39,077 nucleotides of DNA from Bacillota bacterium. Lineage in GTDB: Bacteria > Bacillota > Sulfobacillia > RBS10-35 > JAJYVN01. Below the pieces are notes generated by a model. That model saw nothing but the letters and a program-made list of their open reading frames with translations, did not search any database and was not told where the DNA came from. The number at the start of each line of letters is the position of its first letter. Position 1 is the stretch's first letter. The DNA is taken from contig JAJYVV010000020.1 of NCBI GenBank assembly GCA_021791815.1, forward strand, positions 1 to 39,077. The letters run 5' to 3'. Positions 11,404-19,708 of the stretch are shown piece by piece. Both the position numbers and the translations under genes were made by a program.

Positions 11404-12131
11404 CAGGCATCACCCGCCAGGCGGCAGATCGCGACGAACGCCGCCGCATCCAGGGACGCGCCGCCCACGAGCGCGCCGTCGGCTCCGCCTTCGCGCCAGA
11501 ACGCCGCGCAGTTGGCGGGATGGACACTTCCCCCGTAGAGGCAGGGCACGGGCGGCGCCGCGGGCCAGGCCTCGGCCACGGCCGCGCGGATCACGGCGAT
11601 GCCCCGCGCGCAGTCCTCGGGCGTCGCCGCCTGGCCCGTGCCGATCGCCCAGACGGGCTCGTAGGCCATCCAGAGGGGGGCCGGCGGGGCCCCCGCGAGG
11701 ACACGGCCCACCTGCGCCGCGAGCACGGCGTCCGTGGAGCCGTCCCGGCGCTGCGCCGCCGTCTCGCCGACGCACAGCACGGGCAGCAGCCCGTGGCGCC
11801 AACACGCCCGCAGCTTGAGGCCGATGAGGGCGTCATCCTCCGCGCCCTGCTGCCGCCGCTCGGAGTGGCCGACGAGGGCGAGGACGCATCCGGCGTCGAG
11901 CAGCATGGGGGCCGTGACCTCGCCGGTGAAGGCCCCGCCGTCCACGCGGCTGACGTCCTGCGCGCCCAGCCGGATGCCCGGCGGCAAGGAACCCCGCGCG
12001 GCCCAGAGGAGGCACAGGGGCGGGCACACGGTGACGTCCACCCCGGCGGGCGGCGCGGGCAGGGCGGCGCAGAGCGCCTGGGCCTGGGCGGTGCTGCCGT
12101 TCGCCTTCCAGTTGCCGACGATGCGCCGCAC
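11403..12131 (-). CDS. tpiA: Triosephosphate isomerase
   Basis: This 242-residue TIM barrel interconverts dihydroxyacetone phosphate and glyceraldehyde 3-phosphate. The N-terminal IVGNWKANG supplies the catalytic Asn/Lys pair, LVGHSERR the electrophilic histidine, and AYEPVWAIGTG the catalytic glutamate. LYGGSVHPANC and GALVGGASLD form the phosphate-binding end. The GTG at 12131 directly abuts the pgk TGA stop with no spacer, and its ribosome binding site (GGAGGA) lies inside the end of pgk. It overlaps gpmI by one base. Slightly shorter than the usual 250 residues but apparently complete. Confidence 0.97.
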
Positions 12132-13322
12132 TCAGGCGTCCTCCAGGCAGGCGATCCCCGGAAGTTCCTTGCCCTCCAGGAACTCCAGGGACGCCCCGCC
12201 GCCCGTGCTGAGGTGGTCGATGCGCCGGTCGAGACCCAGCGCCCGCAGGGCCGCGATGGAGTCGCCGCCGCCGACGACGCGGAACGCCTCCGACTCCGCG
12301 ACCGCCCGGGCCACGGCCGCCGTGCCTCGGGCGAACCGCTCCCACTCGGCCACGCCCAGCGGCCCGTTCCAGAAGACGGTGCGCGCGCCCCGCAGCGCGC
12401 CGACGAAGCGCTCGACGGTGAGCGGGCCGATGTCCAGCGCCATGTGGCCGTCCGGGACCTGCCCGACCTGCACGATCCGGGCGTCGGCCTCGGGCAGGAA
12501 GAAGGCCGCGACCACCAGGTCGAGCGGCAGCAGGACCTCGACCCCGAGCCGCCGGGCCTCCGCCAGGAGCCGTTCCGCCGCCGGCAGCTGTTCCGCCTCG
12601 ACCGTGGAGGTGCCCACGGAGTGCCCGAGGGCGGCGAGGAACGTGTTGGCCATGCCGCCGCCGATCAGGAGGCGGTCCACGCGCGGCAGGATGCTGCCCA
12701 GCACGCCGAGCTTGCCGGCCACCTTGGCGCCCCCGACGATGGCGACGCTTGGACGCTCCGGTTCGAGCAGGCGGCCGAGGGTGACGACCTCGCGTTCGAG
12801 GAGCAGGCCCGCCACCGCCGGCAGCACCCGGGCCACGCCGACCGTGCTCGCGTGGGCGCGGTGGGCGGCACCGAAGGCATCCTGGACGAAGATGTCGCCG
12901 AGGGAGGCGAGGGCCCGGGCGAAGACGGCCTCGTTGCGCTCCTCCTCGGGGTAGAAGCGGGTGTTTTCCAGCAGCGCCACCTGACCCTGCTTGAGGCCGG
13001 CGACGATGCGCCGCGTGCCGGGCCCGATGGCGTTGGGGCTCCACAGCACGCCCGGGCCGACCGCGGCCTCGAGCAGCGGCAGGACCGGCTTCAGGCTGAG
13101 GCTGGGCACGCGGCGGCCGCCCGGGCGCCCGAGGTGGCTGCACAGGACGACCTTGGCGCCACGGTCGACGCAGTGCCGTATCGTGGGAAGCGCCGCGGTG
13201 ACGCGGGTGTCGTCGCTCACCTGCCGGCGCGCCAGCGGCACGTTGAAGTCCACGCGCAGGAGGACGGTGCGGCCTTCGATGGCCGCATCCCGCACCGTCT
13301 TCTTGCCGAAGGGCCGGCTCAC
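12132..13322 (-). CDS. pgk: Phosphoglycerate kinase
   Basis: This 396-residue kinase makes ATP and 3-phosphoglycerate from 1,3-bisphosphoglycerate and ADP. It shows the substrate-binding RVDFNVPL and HLGRPGG of the N-lobe, NTRFYPEE, the AIVGGAKVAGKL hinge, and the nucleotide-binding FWNGPLGV and VVGGGDSIAAL of the C-lobe. The GTG at 13322 is preceded by GAGGGGGGA. It is the first gene of the operon; a strong promoter and a GC-rich hairpin occupy the roughly 200-base leader. The gap gene that usually precedes pgk in Bacillota is absent here, so glyceraldehyde-3-phosphate dehydrogenase must be encoded elsewhere. Confidence 0.97.
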   Translation of the reverse strand: MSRPFGKKTVRDAAIEGRTVLLRVDFNVPLARRQVSDDTRVTAALPTIRHCVDRGAKVVLCSHLGRPGGRRVPSLSLKPVLPLLEAAVGPGVLWSPNAIGPGTRRIVAGLKQGQVALLENTRFYPEEERNEAVFARALASLGDIFVQDAFGAAHRAHASTVGVARVLPAVAGLLLEREVVTLGRLLEPERPSVAIVGGAKVAGKLGVLGSILPRVDRLLIGGGMANTFLAALGHSVGTSTVEAEQLPAAERLLAEARRLGVEVLLPLDLVVAAFFLPEADARIVQVGQVPDGHMALDIGPLTVERFVGALRGARTVFWNGPLGVAEWERFARGTAAVARAVAESEAFRVVGGGDSIAALRALGLDRRIDHLSTGGGASLEFLEGKELPGIACLEDA

Positions 13323-13398
13323 CCGGGTCCCCCCTCACCTGGCGGGCGGACGGGCACGGGAACCCTCCCGGCCGCGCTCCGCGCGCCCCGCGCGACAA

Positions 13399-13446
13399 GG
13401 CCCGCGAGGGCGCGGGGCTGCCCGCCCTCGCGGGCCGAAGCCGCGA
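13399..13446 (-). promoter_or_regulatory. Hairpin in the pgk operon leader
   Basis: GGCCCGCGAGGGCG at 13399-13412 pairs perfectly with 13433-13446 (14 bp, 20-base loop). It lies between the predicted promoter (13521-13549) and the pgk start (13322), so it is within the untranslated leader. It could be an attenuator, a processing or stability element; no T-run follows. Function is inference. Confidence 0.4.
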
Positions 13447-13520
13447 CGGGTCCTGATCCCCTGGGCCCGCGCGGGGCGCGCAGGGCGATGATGGCGGAAA
13501 GGCCGCCCAAGCCGCCTCGG

Positions 13521-13549
13521 ATTATGCCGCATCCGGCCGGGAATCTCAA
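13521..13549 (-). promoter_or_regulatory. Sigma-A-type promoter for the pgk-tpiA-gpmI-eno-secG operon
   Basis: On the minus strand TTGAGA (13544-13549) and CATAAT (13521-13526) are 17 bases apart; each differs from consensus at one position. The predicted start of transcription is near 13514, giving a leader of about 190 bases before pgk. The AT-richness of both boxes is striking in this GC-rich sequence. Confidence 0.7.
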
Positions 13550-13583
13550 CGCAGGCGGGGCGGCGCCCGGCGGGAGGGGCCCC

Positions 13584-13617
13584 GGAGGCGGCCGGGCGGT
13601 GGCGCCCGGCCGCCTCC
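13584..13617 (-). terminator. Hairpin after the SleB-like gene
   Basis: A perfect 14-bp stem (13584-13597 with 13604-13617) and a 6-base loop begins 3 bases after the stop codon of the 13621-14643 gene. It lies just upstream of the pgk promoter, which fits a terminator separating the two units. No T-run. Confidence 0.65.
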
Positions 13618-13620
13618 CGC

Positions 13621-14643
13621 TCAGGCCGCGAACCGGATGGCCCCGTATGTCGCGAGCGTGGGCCGCGTGAAGATCCAGGACCCCGCCCAGGTGGTCGCCG
13701 GATTATAGAAATACAGGGCGCCGCCCGTGGGGTCCTGGCCGTGCAGGGCGGCCAGGGCGGCGGTGAGGTCCTCCGCATCGGGGCCCTCCTCGAACAGGGG
13801 CGCCCCCACGGCCTGGAACTGGCCCGGGGCGTAGACGACGCCGGTGATCGTGGCCGGGAATAAGTGCGAGCGGACACGGTTCACGATGACCGCGGCCACG
13901 CCCACGCGGGCCAGGTAGGGCTGGCCGTCGGCCTCGCCGTGGATGACGCGGCCGATCAGTTCCAGGTCCGAGGGCGCGTATGGGACGGCGGCCGGCCGCG
14001 CGGCGACATCCCCGGCCGGTTGGGGCTGCGCGACGGGTTCGCGCGCCGCGGAGGAAGGAGCGGGGGACCCCGCGGCCGGCGCGGGGGTCGGGACGGCGGG
14101 CACCGGGGCCGGCGGCGGCGCGTTCACGCTGGCCGTCTGGGTGCCCTGGTTCCAGGACACCTCCTCGCCGAGGGCGGCGGCCAGGGCCCGGACCGGCATA
14201 TACACCTGACCGCCGGCCGCGAAGGGCGGAACGGCCTCCGTCCGGGGCGCGCCGTCGACCTCCAGGCCGGGCGGCCGGCGCATGGCCGTCAGAACATGGC
14301 CTGCCACGAACAGCTCGGTGCCGGCGGTCGGGCTCTGCACCACGAAGCCGCCGAGGGCCTGCGCCAGGGCCGCGGCGGGCGCGAACGCCTCGCCGGAGAC
14401 CACCAGGCCGTGCGCCGGGATGGGCCGGCCGTCCAGGGCGACAGAGATGGGCGTCGCGACGGCCAAGGGGCCGGCCGGTTCGTTGGCCGCCGGGGTCGGG
14501 GCGGGCCTGCCGGGCCCCGGGCCCAGGGCGCTCCACGCCGGCCCCAGCGCCAGGGGGGCTGCCGCCGCCAAGGCGGCCGCGACAAGGGTCCACGATCGTC
14601 GCCGCACCGCGGCGTGCGGCCCCGGCGTCCAGAGCATGTCCAA
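13621..14643 (-). CDS. Secreted cell wall hydrolase, SleB/CwlJ family, with stalk-like N-terminal domain
   Basis: This is a roughly 340-residue exported protein. An N-terminal signal or anchor segment (RRRSWTLVAAALAAAAPLAL) is followed by two modules resembling the copper-amine-oxidase N-terminal-like domain (about 60-165, including VYMPVRALAAALGEEVSWN), a Pro/Ala-rich linker, and a C-terminal SleB-type hydrolase domain (about 220-340). The last has IGRVIHGEADGQPYLARVGV and AAVIVNRVRS, with the catalytic-type glutamate in HGEA. Such enzymes cleave spore cortex peptidoglycan at germination. AAGGAGGTGA lies upstream; TTG 14643 is 13 bases from it and ATG 14637 is 19, so I favour TTG with low certainty. 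Whether it acts in the spore cortex or in vegetative wall is not visible. Confidence 0.85.
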   Translation of the reverse strand: MDMLWTPGPHAAVRRRSWTLVAAALAAAAPLALGPAWSALGPGPGRPAPTPAANEPAGPLAVATPISVALDGRPIPAHGLVVSGEAFAPAAALAQALGGFVVQSPTAGTELFVAGHVLTAMRRPPGLEVDGAPRTEAVPPFAAGGQVYMPVRALAAALGEEVSWNQGTQTASVNAPPPAPVPAVPTPAPAAGSPAPSSAAREPVAQPQPAGDVAARPAAVPYAPSDLELIGRVIHGEADGQPYLARVGVAAVIVNRVRSHLFPATITGVVYAPGQFQAVGAPLFEEGPDAEDLTAALAALHGQDPTGGALYFYNPATTWAGSWIFTRPTLATYGAIRFAA

Positions 14644-14908
14644 CTGCGGGGTGTCACCTCCTTGCAGCTCGCGGCCGAAGCGTGCTCGGGGGAGCATGGC
14701 TGCCGCCCCCCTCCCGCGCCTCGCGCCGTGTGCGTCCCCCCGCGCCTCCCTCGCGAGGGCCCAGTGCCGCCCGGTCAGGGGACAGCGCGACCACGCCCCA
14801 CCGTGGCGGCCAACCCCGCCCCGGTGTGCGACCGCGCGCTCCCACCTGACCGGCGGACGGGGTCTTGGCGGCGCTACCCGGGTTTTCCTGCTCGCAGGTC
14901 CGACCGGA

Positions 14909-14926
14909 GGTCGGCGCAAGCCGACC
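14909..14926 (+). repeat. GNRA-capped hairpin in non-coding DNA
   Basis: GGTCGGC (14909-14915) pairs perfectly with GCCGACC (14920-14926) around the tetraloop GCAA, a GNRA class typical of structured RNA. The hairpin lies within the 535-base intergenic region. It may mark an unannotated RNA or leader, but there is no family match I can name. Confidence 0.35.
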
Positions 14927-15093
14927 AGAACCGCCTGCACGCCAGATTGGGCCGGTTTGCAGGGATACGCTCGGTGTAGCGCACAACGGAGCCTATTTGC
15001 CATAGCGCAGGCATCCGGCTGTGGATAGCCGTGTCGATCCGCGTCGAAAGGTCCTTGGCACGACCGGCGGCGGGCGCGTGCGGGACCGCGGGC

Positions 15094-15122
15094 TTGCCAG
15101 GCCCGGCGGCCTCTCTTATGGT
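15094..15122 (+). promoter_or_regulatory. Sigma-A-type promoter for proC
   Basis: TTGCCA at 15094-15099 and TATGGT at 15117-15122 are separated by exactly 17 bases. The predicted transcript starts near 15129, about 50 bases before the proC ATG. Confidence 0.6.
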
Positions 15123-15179
15123 GTCTGGATGGCAGGGGAGACGGGACGCCGCGGCGCGCGGGGCCCGGGGAGGGCGAGG

Positions 15180-16016
15180 ATGCGGACCGTGCAGGGTCCG
15201 ATCGGGTTCGTCGGCGCGGGCGCACTGACCGATGCGCTGGCCGGCGGGCTGCTCGCGGCCGGCGTGCCTCCCGAGCGCATGTGGGTGTGCAACCGCGGCC
15301 ACGCCGACCGCCTGGAGCGGTTCCGCCAGGTCGGCCTGCGTGCGACGCCCTCGAAGGCGGACGTGGCCGACGCGGCCGACCTGCTGGTGCTGGCGGTCAA
15401 GCCGGCCGACGCGGCGGCCGCCCTGGATGAACTGCGCCCCAGCCTGCGCCCGCGGCACCGCATCGTCTCCTGCATGGCCGGCATCTCCACCGCCTATGTC
15501 GAGGCCGCGCTCGGAGGACAGCCGCGAGTGGTGCGGGCCATGCCCAACATCGCCAGCGCCGTCCGCGCCTCGGCCACGGCGATCAGCCCAGGCCGCTATG
15601 CGGATGGGGCGGACATCGACGCCGCCTCCGCGCTCCTCCAGGCCGTGGGCGAGGTCGTCCGGGTGGACGAGCCGCTGCTCGACGCGGTCACCGCCCTGGC
15701 CGGCAGCGGCCCCGCCTATGTGTATTGTCTCGTGGACGCCATGGTGGCGGCGGCCTCGGACCTCGGCCTGCCCGAACCGGTCGCCATGCAGCTCGCCCTG
15801 CGCACCGTCGCTGGCGCGGCCCGACTCGCGCTGGAGACCGAGCGGCGACCGGCCGACCTGCGGGCGGCGGTGTCCTCGCCGGGAGGCACGACCGTGGCCG
15901 GCGTGGGAGTGCTGGAGGCCGGGGGCTTCGCGGCCCTGGTCGCGGCGGCCCTCCGCCGGGCCGCCGAGCGCAGCGAGGAGCTGGGGCGGCAGTGGGTTCA
16001 GCCGCCGCCCGGCTGA
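15180..16016 (+). CDS. proC: Pyrroline-5-carboxylate reductase
   Basis: This 278-residue NAD(P)H-dependent enzyme performs the last step of proline synthesis in the cytoplasm. The Rossmann dinucleotide-binding segment IGFVGAGALTDALAGGLL is at the N-terminus, followed by LLVLAVKP and VVRAMPNIASAV, both typical of ProC. The C-terminal dimerisation domain has ALAGSGPAYVY and the family signature VSSPGGTTVAGVGVLEAGG. The ATG at 15180 has GGAGGGCGAGG directly upstream, and the protein then begins close to the Rossmann fold. Length is normal. It has its own promoter and converges, with only a 12-base gap, on the P-loop/Asp23 gene. Confidence 0.96.
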   Translation: MRTVQGPIGFVGAGALTDALAGGLLAAGVPPERMWVCNRGHADRLERFRQVGLRATPSKADVADAADLLVLAVKPADAAAALDELRPSLRPRHRIVSCMAGISTAYVEAALGGQPRVVRAMPNIASAVRASATAISPGRYADGADIDAASALLQAVGEVVRVDEPLLDAVTALAGSGPAYVYCLVDAMVAAASDLGLPEPVAMQLALRTVAGAARLALETERRPADLRAAVSSPGGTTVAGVGVLEAGGFAALVAAALRRAAERSEELGRQWVQPPPG

Positions 16017-16028
16017 GCCCGGTGCCCG

Positions 16029-16862
16029 TCAGCGGCCGGCGGGTTGCCGCGCCGGCACGGCCCGGCGGGCGAAGACGTCGAGGCCCAGGACGTTGAGCGC
16101 GGTCATCGCCTCGATGACCTCCTTGGCGTGGGCCTGGGCCGCCCGCAGCACGTCCGGCATGCGCACGCCGAGGATCAGCGCGAGGTCCACCCCGACATAC
16201 ACCCCGTGCGGTTGCAGCTCCGCGCGGCCCCGGGTCGCGCCGGCGACGCCAGGCACTTCGAGACACGCGCGTTCGGCGATCTCGCCGACCACGACGTCGG
16301 CGATGTAGAACTTGCCGAGCGCCGAAAACGTCGGGCGCACCATCGACTTCTCGATCACGCGCGCCTCCGCGCGTTCCGCGTCGCGCGCCAGGAGCCGGAG
16401 CGGATCGACGAGGTAGCCGGAGAAGGATTTCTTGACCTCGAACGTCGGCGCCGGGATGACGTGCGTGCCCTCGGTGCGCCGCGTCCGCCGGGCCCGGCGG
16501 ATGTCCTCCTCCGTCGCGATCTCTGTGATGTCGATGACCTTTTCCGGCCGCGGCAGGTCCAGGGCGTCCACGATGCGGTGCACCATGCCGAGGCTCGTCC
16601 CGAGCACCAGGACCCCCTCGGGGCGCTCGGCGGCCAGCGCCGCGCGCACCGCGGTCGCATGCGCCGGGTCCGCGAAGATGGCGCGGCGAACGGCGCCCAT
16701 GGCGCTCTCCTCCTTCTTGGCGGAGACGCCGGCGACGATGTGGCCCTCGCGGATCAGGAGCCCGTCGTCGATGATGTGCCGCAGCCCGTAGGCCCGGGCG
16801 ACGAAGGACGCACGGTGGCTCTTGCCGGTGCCCGCCGGGCCCACGAGTGCCGTGACCTCCAC
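16029..16862 (-). CDS. P-loop NTPase fused to an Asp23/Gls24-like domain
   Basis: This 277-residue protein has two parts. The N-terminal P-loop domain has Walker A GPAGTGKS at residues 8-15, a DDG motif at 32-34, and LVLGTSLGMVHRIVDAL near 86-101. The C-terminal part (about 185-265) has FYIADVVVGEIAERACLEV, VYVGVDLALILGVRMPD and HAKEVIEAMTALNV, the layout of the Asp23/Gls24 alkaline-shock family. A charged linker with a RRARRTRR run separates them. Asp23 proteins are linked to cell-envelope stress; the substrate of this NTPase is unknown. The GTG at 16862 is chosen because the fold begins immediately; its ribosome binding site is weak. It lies downstream of hemL and may be co-transcribed with it. 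Confidence 0.75.
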   Translation of the reverse strand: MEVTALVGPAGTGKSHRASFVARAYGLRHIIDDGLLIREGHIVAGVSAKKEESAMGAVRRAIFADPAHATAVRAALAAERPEGVLVLGTSLGMVHRIVDALDLPRPEKVIDITEIATEEDIRRARRTRRTEGTHVIPAPTFEVKKSFSGYLVDPLRLLARDAERAEARVIEKSMVRPTFSALGKFYIADVVVGEIAERACLEVPGVAGATRGRAELQPHGVYVGVDLALILGVRMPDVLRAAQAHAKEVIEAMTALNVLGLDVFARRAVPARQPAGR

Positions 16863-16942
16863 GACGCCTGCCGCGGCCGCACCCGGGTGCCCCGCCCGCC
16901 TCCGGCCCGACGGCAGGCCCTTCCGCGCAGGCGCGGGGCGCC

Positions 16943-18226
16943 TCAGAGCCCGGCGGCCGCGAACGCCTCCCTTGCGGCCGACTCGAGCAGGTCCAGGTCG
17001 TCGGGGCCGTGGGCCAGGGAGAGGAACGCGCACTCGAACTGGGCCGGTGGCAGGTACACGCCGGCGCGCAGCATGGCCTGGAAGAAGCGCCCGTAGGCGG
17101 CCGTGTCGCAGCGGGCCGCGCCGTCCATGTCCCGCGGGGCGGAGGGCGCGAAGAACGGGGTGAGGAGGGACCCCATCTGCGCGACCGAGCAGGCGGCGCC
17201 CGCGGCGGCCGCCGCCCGCCGCAGGCGGAGCGCGGCGTCGGCGCCGATGTCCTCGAGGGCCCGGTAGGCGCCCGGGGCGCGCAGGAGGCGCAGGGTGGCG
17301 AGTCCGGCGGCGACCGACACGGGGTTGCCCGACAGGGTCCCCGCCTGATACACCGGTCCGCTGGGAGCGACCAGGGCCATGACGTCGCGGCGGCCGCCGA
17401 AGGCTCCGATCGGCAGCCCGCCGCCGATGACCTTGCCGAGGCACGTCAGGTCCGGCCGCACGCCGAAGCGGACCTGCGCGCCGCCCGGGCCCAGCCGGAA
17501 GCCCGTGATGACCTCGTCGAAGCACAGGAGCGCCCCGGCCGCGTCCGCACGCGCCCGCAGGCCCTCCAGGAAGCCCGGCTCCGGAGGCACGAGGCCCATG
17601 TTCCCGGCGACGGGCTCGACGATGATCGCGGCCACGGCCCCCGGGTGGGCCGCCAGCGCGGCGTCGACCGACTCCAGGTCGTTGTACCGGCCGACCAGGG
17701 TATCCGCGGCAACCGCCGCCGGCACTCCCGGGCTCGAGGGAACGCCCGCGGAGAGCGCGCCGGAGCCGGCCTGGACCAGCATCGCGTCGGCGTGCCCGTG
17801 GTAGCCCCCGGCGAACTTCACGACTTTGGCACGGCCCGTGTAGGCCCGCGCCACGCGCAGGGCCGACAGCACGGCCTCCGTCCCCGACGAGACGAGGCGC
17901 ACCATCTCGACCGACGGCAGGGCCGCGCAGATCTCCTCGGCGAGCAGGACCTCACCCTCGTGGGGGACGCCGAAGGACGTCCCGCCGGCGGCGGCGCGGC
18001 ACACCGCGGCCACGACCTCGGGATGCGCATGGCCCAGGGGCAGGGGACCCCAGCTCATGCACAGGTCGAGGTACTCCCGCCCATCCGCGTCCCGCAGGCG
18101 GCTGCCGTGCGCCGAGGCGGCGAACCGCGGACTCCCGCCGACGGCCGTGAAGGCCCGCACCGGACTGTGCACGCCCCCCGGGACGCGCCGGCGGGCCCGG
18201 GCGAACAGCTCTTCCGACGAGGCCAC
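16943..18226 (-). CDS. hemL: Glutamate-1-semialdehyde 2,1-aminomutase
   Basis: This 427-residue PLP enzyme makes 5-aminolevulinate from glutamate-1-semialdehyde, the committed C5 route to haem and other tetrapyrroles. It shows SSGTEAVLSALRVARAYTGR, FAGGYHGHAD, the cofactor-binding FDEVITGFR, and the Schiff-base lysine in CLGKVIGGGLPIGAFGG. The N-terminal PGGVHSPVRAF and C-terminal LPPAQFE and AFLSLAHG are also family-specific, which separates it from other class III aminotransferases. The GTG at 18226 has GGAGGGGG about 11 bases upstream. It follows argH by 42 bases on the same strand. No other haem gene is in the window. Confidence 0.95.
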   Translation of the reverse strand: MASSEELFARARRRVPGGVHSPVRAFTAVGGSPRFAASAHGSRLRDADGREYLDLCMSWGPLPLGHAHPEVVAAVCRAAAGGTSFGVPHEGEVLLAEEICAALPSVEMVRLVSSGTEAVLSALRVARAYTGRAKVVKFAGGYHGHADAMLVQAGSGALSAGVPSSPGVPAAVAADTLVGRYNDLESVDAALAAHPGAVAAIIVEPVAGNMGLVPPEPGFLEGLRARADAAGALLCFDEVITGFRLGPGGAQVRFGVRPDLTCLGKVIGGGLPIGAFGGRRDVMALVAPSGPVYQAGTLSGNPVSVAAGLATLRLLRAPGAYRALEDIGADAALRLRRAAAAAGAACSVAQMGSLLTPFFAPSAPRDMDGAARCDTAAYGRFFQAMLRAGVYLPPAQFECAFLSLAHGPDDLDLLESAAREAFAAAGL

Positions 18227-18268
18227 GGCGCCACGCCCCCTCCGCGCCCGACGGTCGGGCGGCGCCCC

Positions 18269-19708
18269 CTAGAGCAGCCTCCGCGCCAGCGCGAGTTGCT
18301 CGGCCACGCGCTCGGGCGCCGTGCCGCCCGGGCTCCGCCTCGCCGCCACCACGTTCTCGGTCCGGGCGGCGGCGACGGCGCCCCGGTCCAACAGCGGATG
18401 CAGGCGCGACAGTTCCTCGGCCGAGAGATCCTCGGGGTCCCGCCCGCTCTCCGCGCACAGCCGCGCCAGCGCCCCCGCGGCCGCGTGCGCCTCCCGGAAC
18501 GGCACCCCCCGGCGGGCGAGGGCGTCGGCCACGTCGGTCAGCCCGGAGAGATCTCCCTGTAGGGCCTCGGCCATGCGCTCCGGCCGCAGCCGCATCGTCG
18601 CGACCATGCCCGCGAGCGCCGTCAGCACGGCGAGGGCGGTGTCGACCGCGTCGAAGCACGCCTCCTTGTCCTCCTGGAGGTCGGAGTGGTAGGCGAGCGG
18701 GAGGCCCTTGCAGGTGGCGAGCAGGCCCATGAGGTCGCCGAAGACGCGGCCCGCCTTGCCCCGGGCCAGCTCGGCCACGTCGGGGTTCTTCTTCTGCGGC
18801 ATGATCGAACTGCCCGTGGCGTACGCGTCGTCGGGCACGGCGAACCCGAACTCGCGGGTGGACCAGAGCACGAGCTCCTCGGACAGGCGGCTCGTGTGCA
18901 CGAGCAGGATCGACAGGGCGGCCAGGGTCTCCAGGACGAAGTCGCGGTCGGACACCGCGTCCATGCTGTTGGCGTACACCCCGCCCAGCCCGAGTTCGGC
19001 CGCCACGCGCCCCGGGTCGATGGGGTACGGGGACCCCGCCAGCGCCGCCGCGCCCAGCGGCGAGACGTCCGCCCGCCGCGCCGCGTCCGCCAAGCGCTGC
19101 CGGTCGCGGTGGAGCATGAAGAAGTAGGCAAGCAGGTGGTGCGCGACCCCGACCGGCTGCGCGTGCTGCAGGTGGGTGAAGCCGGGCATCACGGCGCCGC
19201 CCGCCCGCTCGGCCTGACCGAGCAGCGCCTCCTGCAGCCCGCGCGCGGCGGCGGACACCTCCGCGCAGGCGCGCTTGACGAAGAGGTGCATGTCCAGCGC
19301 GACCTGGTCGTTGCGGCTGCGGGCCGTGTGCAGCTTGCCGCCCACCGGCCCGACCAGCTCCGTCAGCCGCCGCTCGATGTTGAGGTGGATGTCCTCGTCC
19401 TCGGCGCGGAAGGGGAAGGTGCCGCGGGCGAACTCCTCCTCGACGGCGAGCAGGCCCGCCAGGATGGCGGCCTCCTCGTCCGGCCGCAGGATGCCCTGCG
19501 CGGCCAGCATGCGGACGTGCGCCCGGCTCCCGGCGAGGTCCTCCCGGTACAGGCGGCGGTCGAAGGCGATCGACGCCGTGAACGCACGGGCGGCCGCGCC
19601 GCCCCCCGCCCCGAGCCGTGCGGCGTGGACGCCCTGCCCCCGGGCGGCATCCGGCGGGACCTGGGGGTCCCCCTCGAACGGCTCGTGCGGGCCGGGAGAG
19701 CCCGTCAT
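18269..19708 (-). CDS. argH: Argininosuccinate lyase
   Basis: This 479-residue enzyme splits argininosuccinate into arginine and fumarate, the final step of arginine synthesis. Conserved regions are FRAEDEDIHLNIE, LHTARSRNDQVALD, GFTHLQHAQPV and the fumarase/lyase superfamily signature GSSIMPQKKNPD with its catalytic serine. The ATG at 19708 overlaps the argG stop by 4 bases, so translation is probably coupled. Odd point: the N-terminus is extended by about 30 Gly/Ala/Pro-rich residues, and the usual WGGRF-like motif before the first helix reads RLGAGG here. The catalytic core otherwise looks intact. Confidence 0.95.
   Translation of the reverse strand: MTGSPGPHEPFEGDPQVPPDAARGQGVHAARLGAGGGAAARAFTASIAFDRRLYREDLAGSRAHVRMLAAQGILRPDEEAAILAGLLAVEEEFARGTFPFRAEDEDIHLNIERRLTELVGPVGGKLHTARSRNDQVALDMHLFVKRACAEVSAAARGLQEALLGQAERAGGAVMPGFTHLQHAQPVGVAHHLLAYFFMLHRDRQRLADAARRADVSPLGAAALAGSPYPIDPGRVAAELGLGGVYANSMDAVSDRDFVLETLAALSILLVHTSRLSEELVLWSTREFGFAVPDDAYATGSSIMPQKKNPDVAELARGKAGRVFGDLMGLLATCKGLPLAYHSDLQEDKEACFDAVDTALAVLTALAGMVATMRLRPERMAEALQGDLSGLTDVADALARRGVPFREAHAAAGALARLCAESGRDPEDLSAEELSRLHPLLDRGAVAAARTENVVAARRSPGGTAPERVAEQLALARRLL

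Larger units (their letters stand above)
14644..15179. other. Long divergent intergenic region between the SleB-like gene and proC
   Basis: About 535 bases separate two diverging genes, the longest gap in the window. I find no recognisable protein, tRNA or known riboswitch. Part of it (about 14,880-15,040) is less GC-rich and contains a small GNRA-loop hairpin at 14909-14926. A good plus-strand promoter lies at 15094-15122. No clear sporulation-sigma promoter for the SleB-like gene was found. Confidence 0.5.

Noticed and set aside
14880-15040. Possible tRNA or c-di-GMP riboswitch in the less GC-rich part of the intergenic region
   Set aside because: No cloverleaf with a TTC-type arm and no riboswitch core could be drawn; only a single GNRA hairpin holds up.
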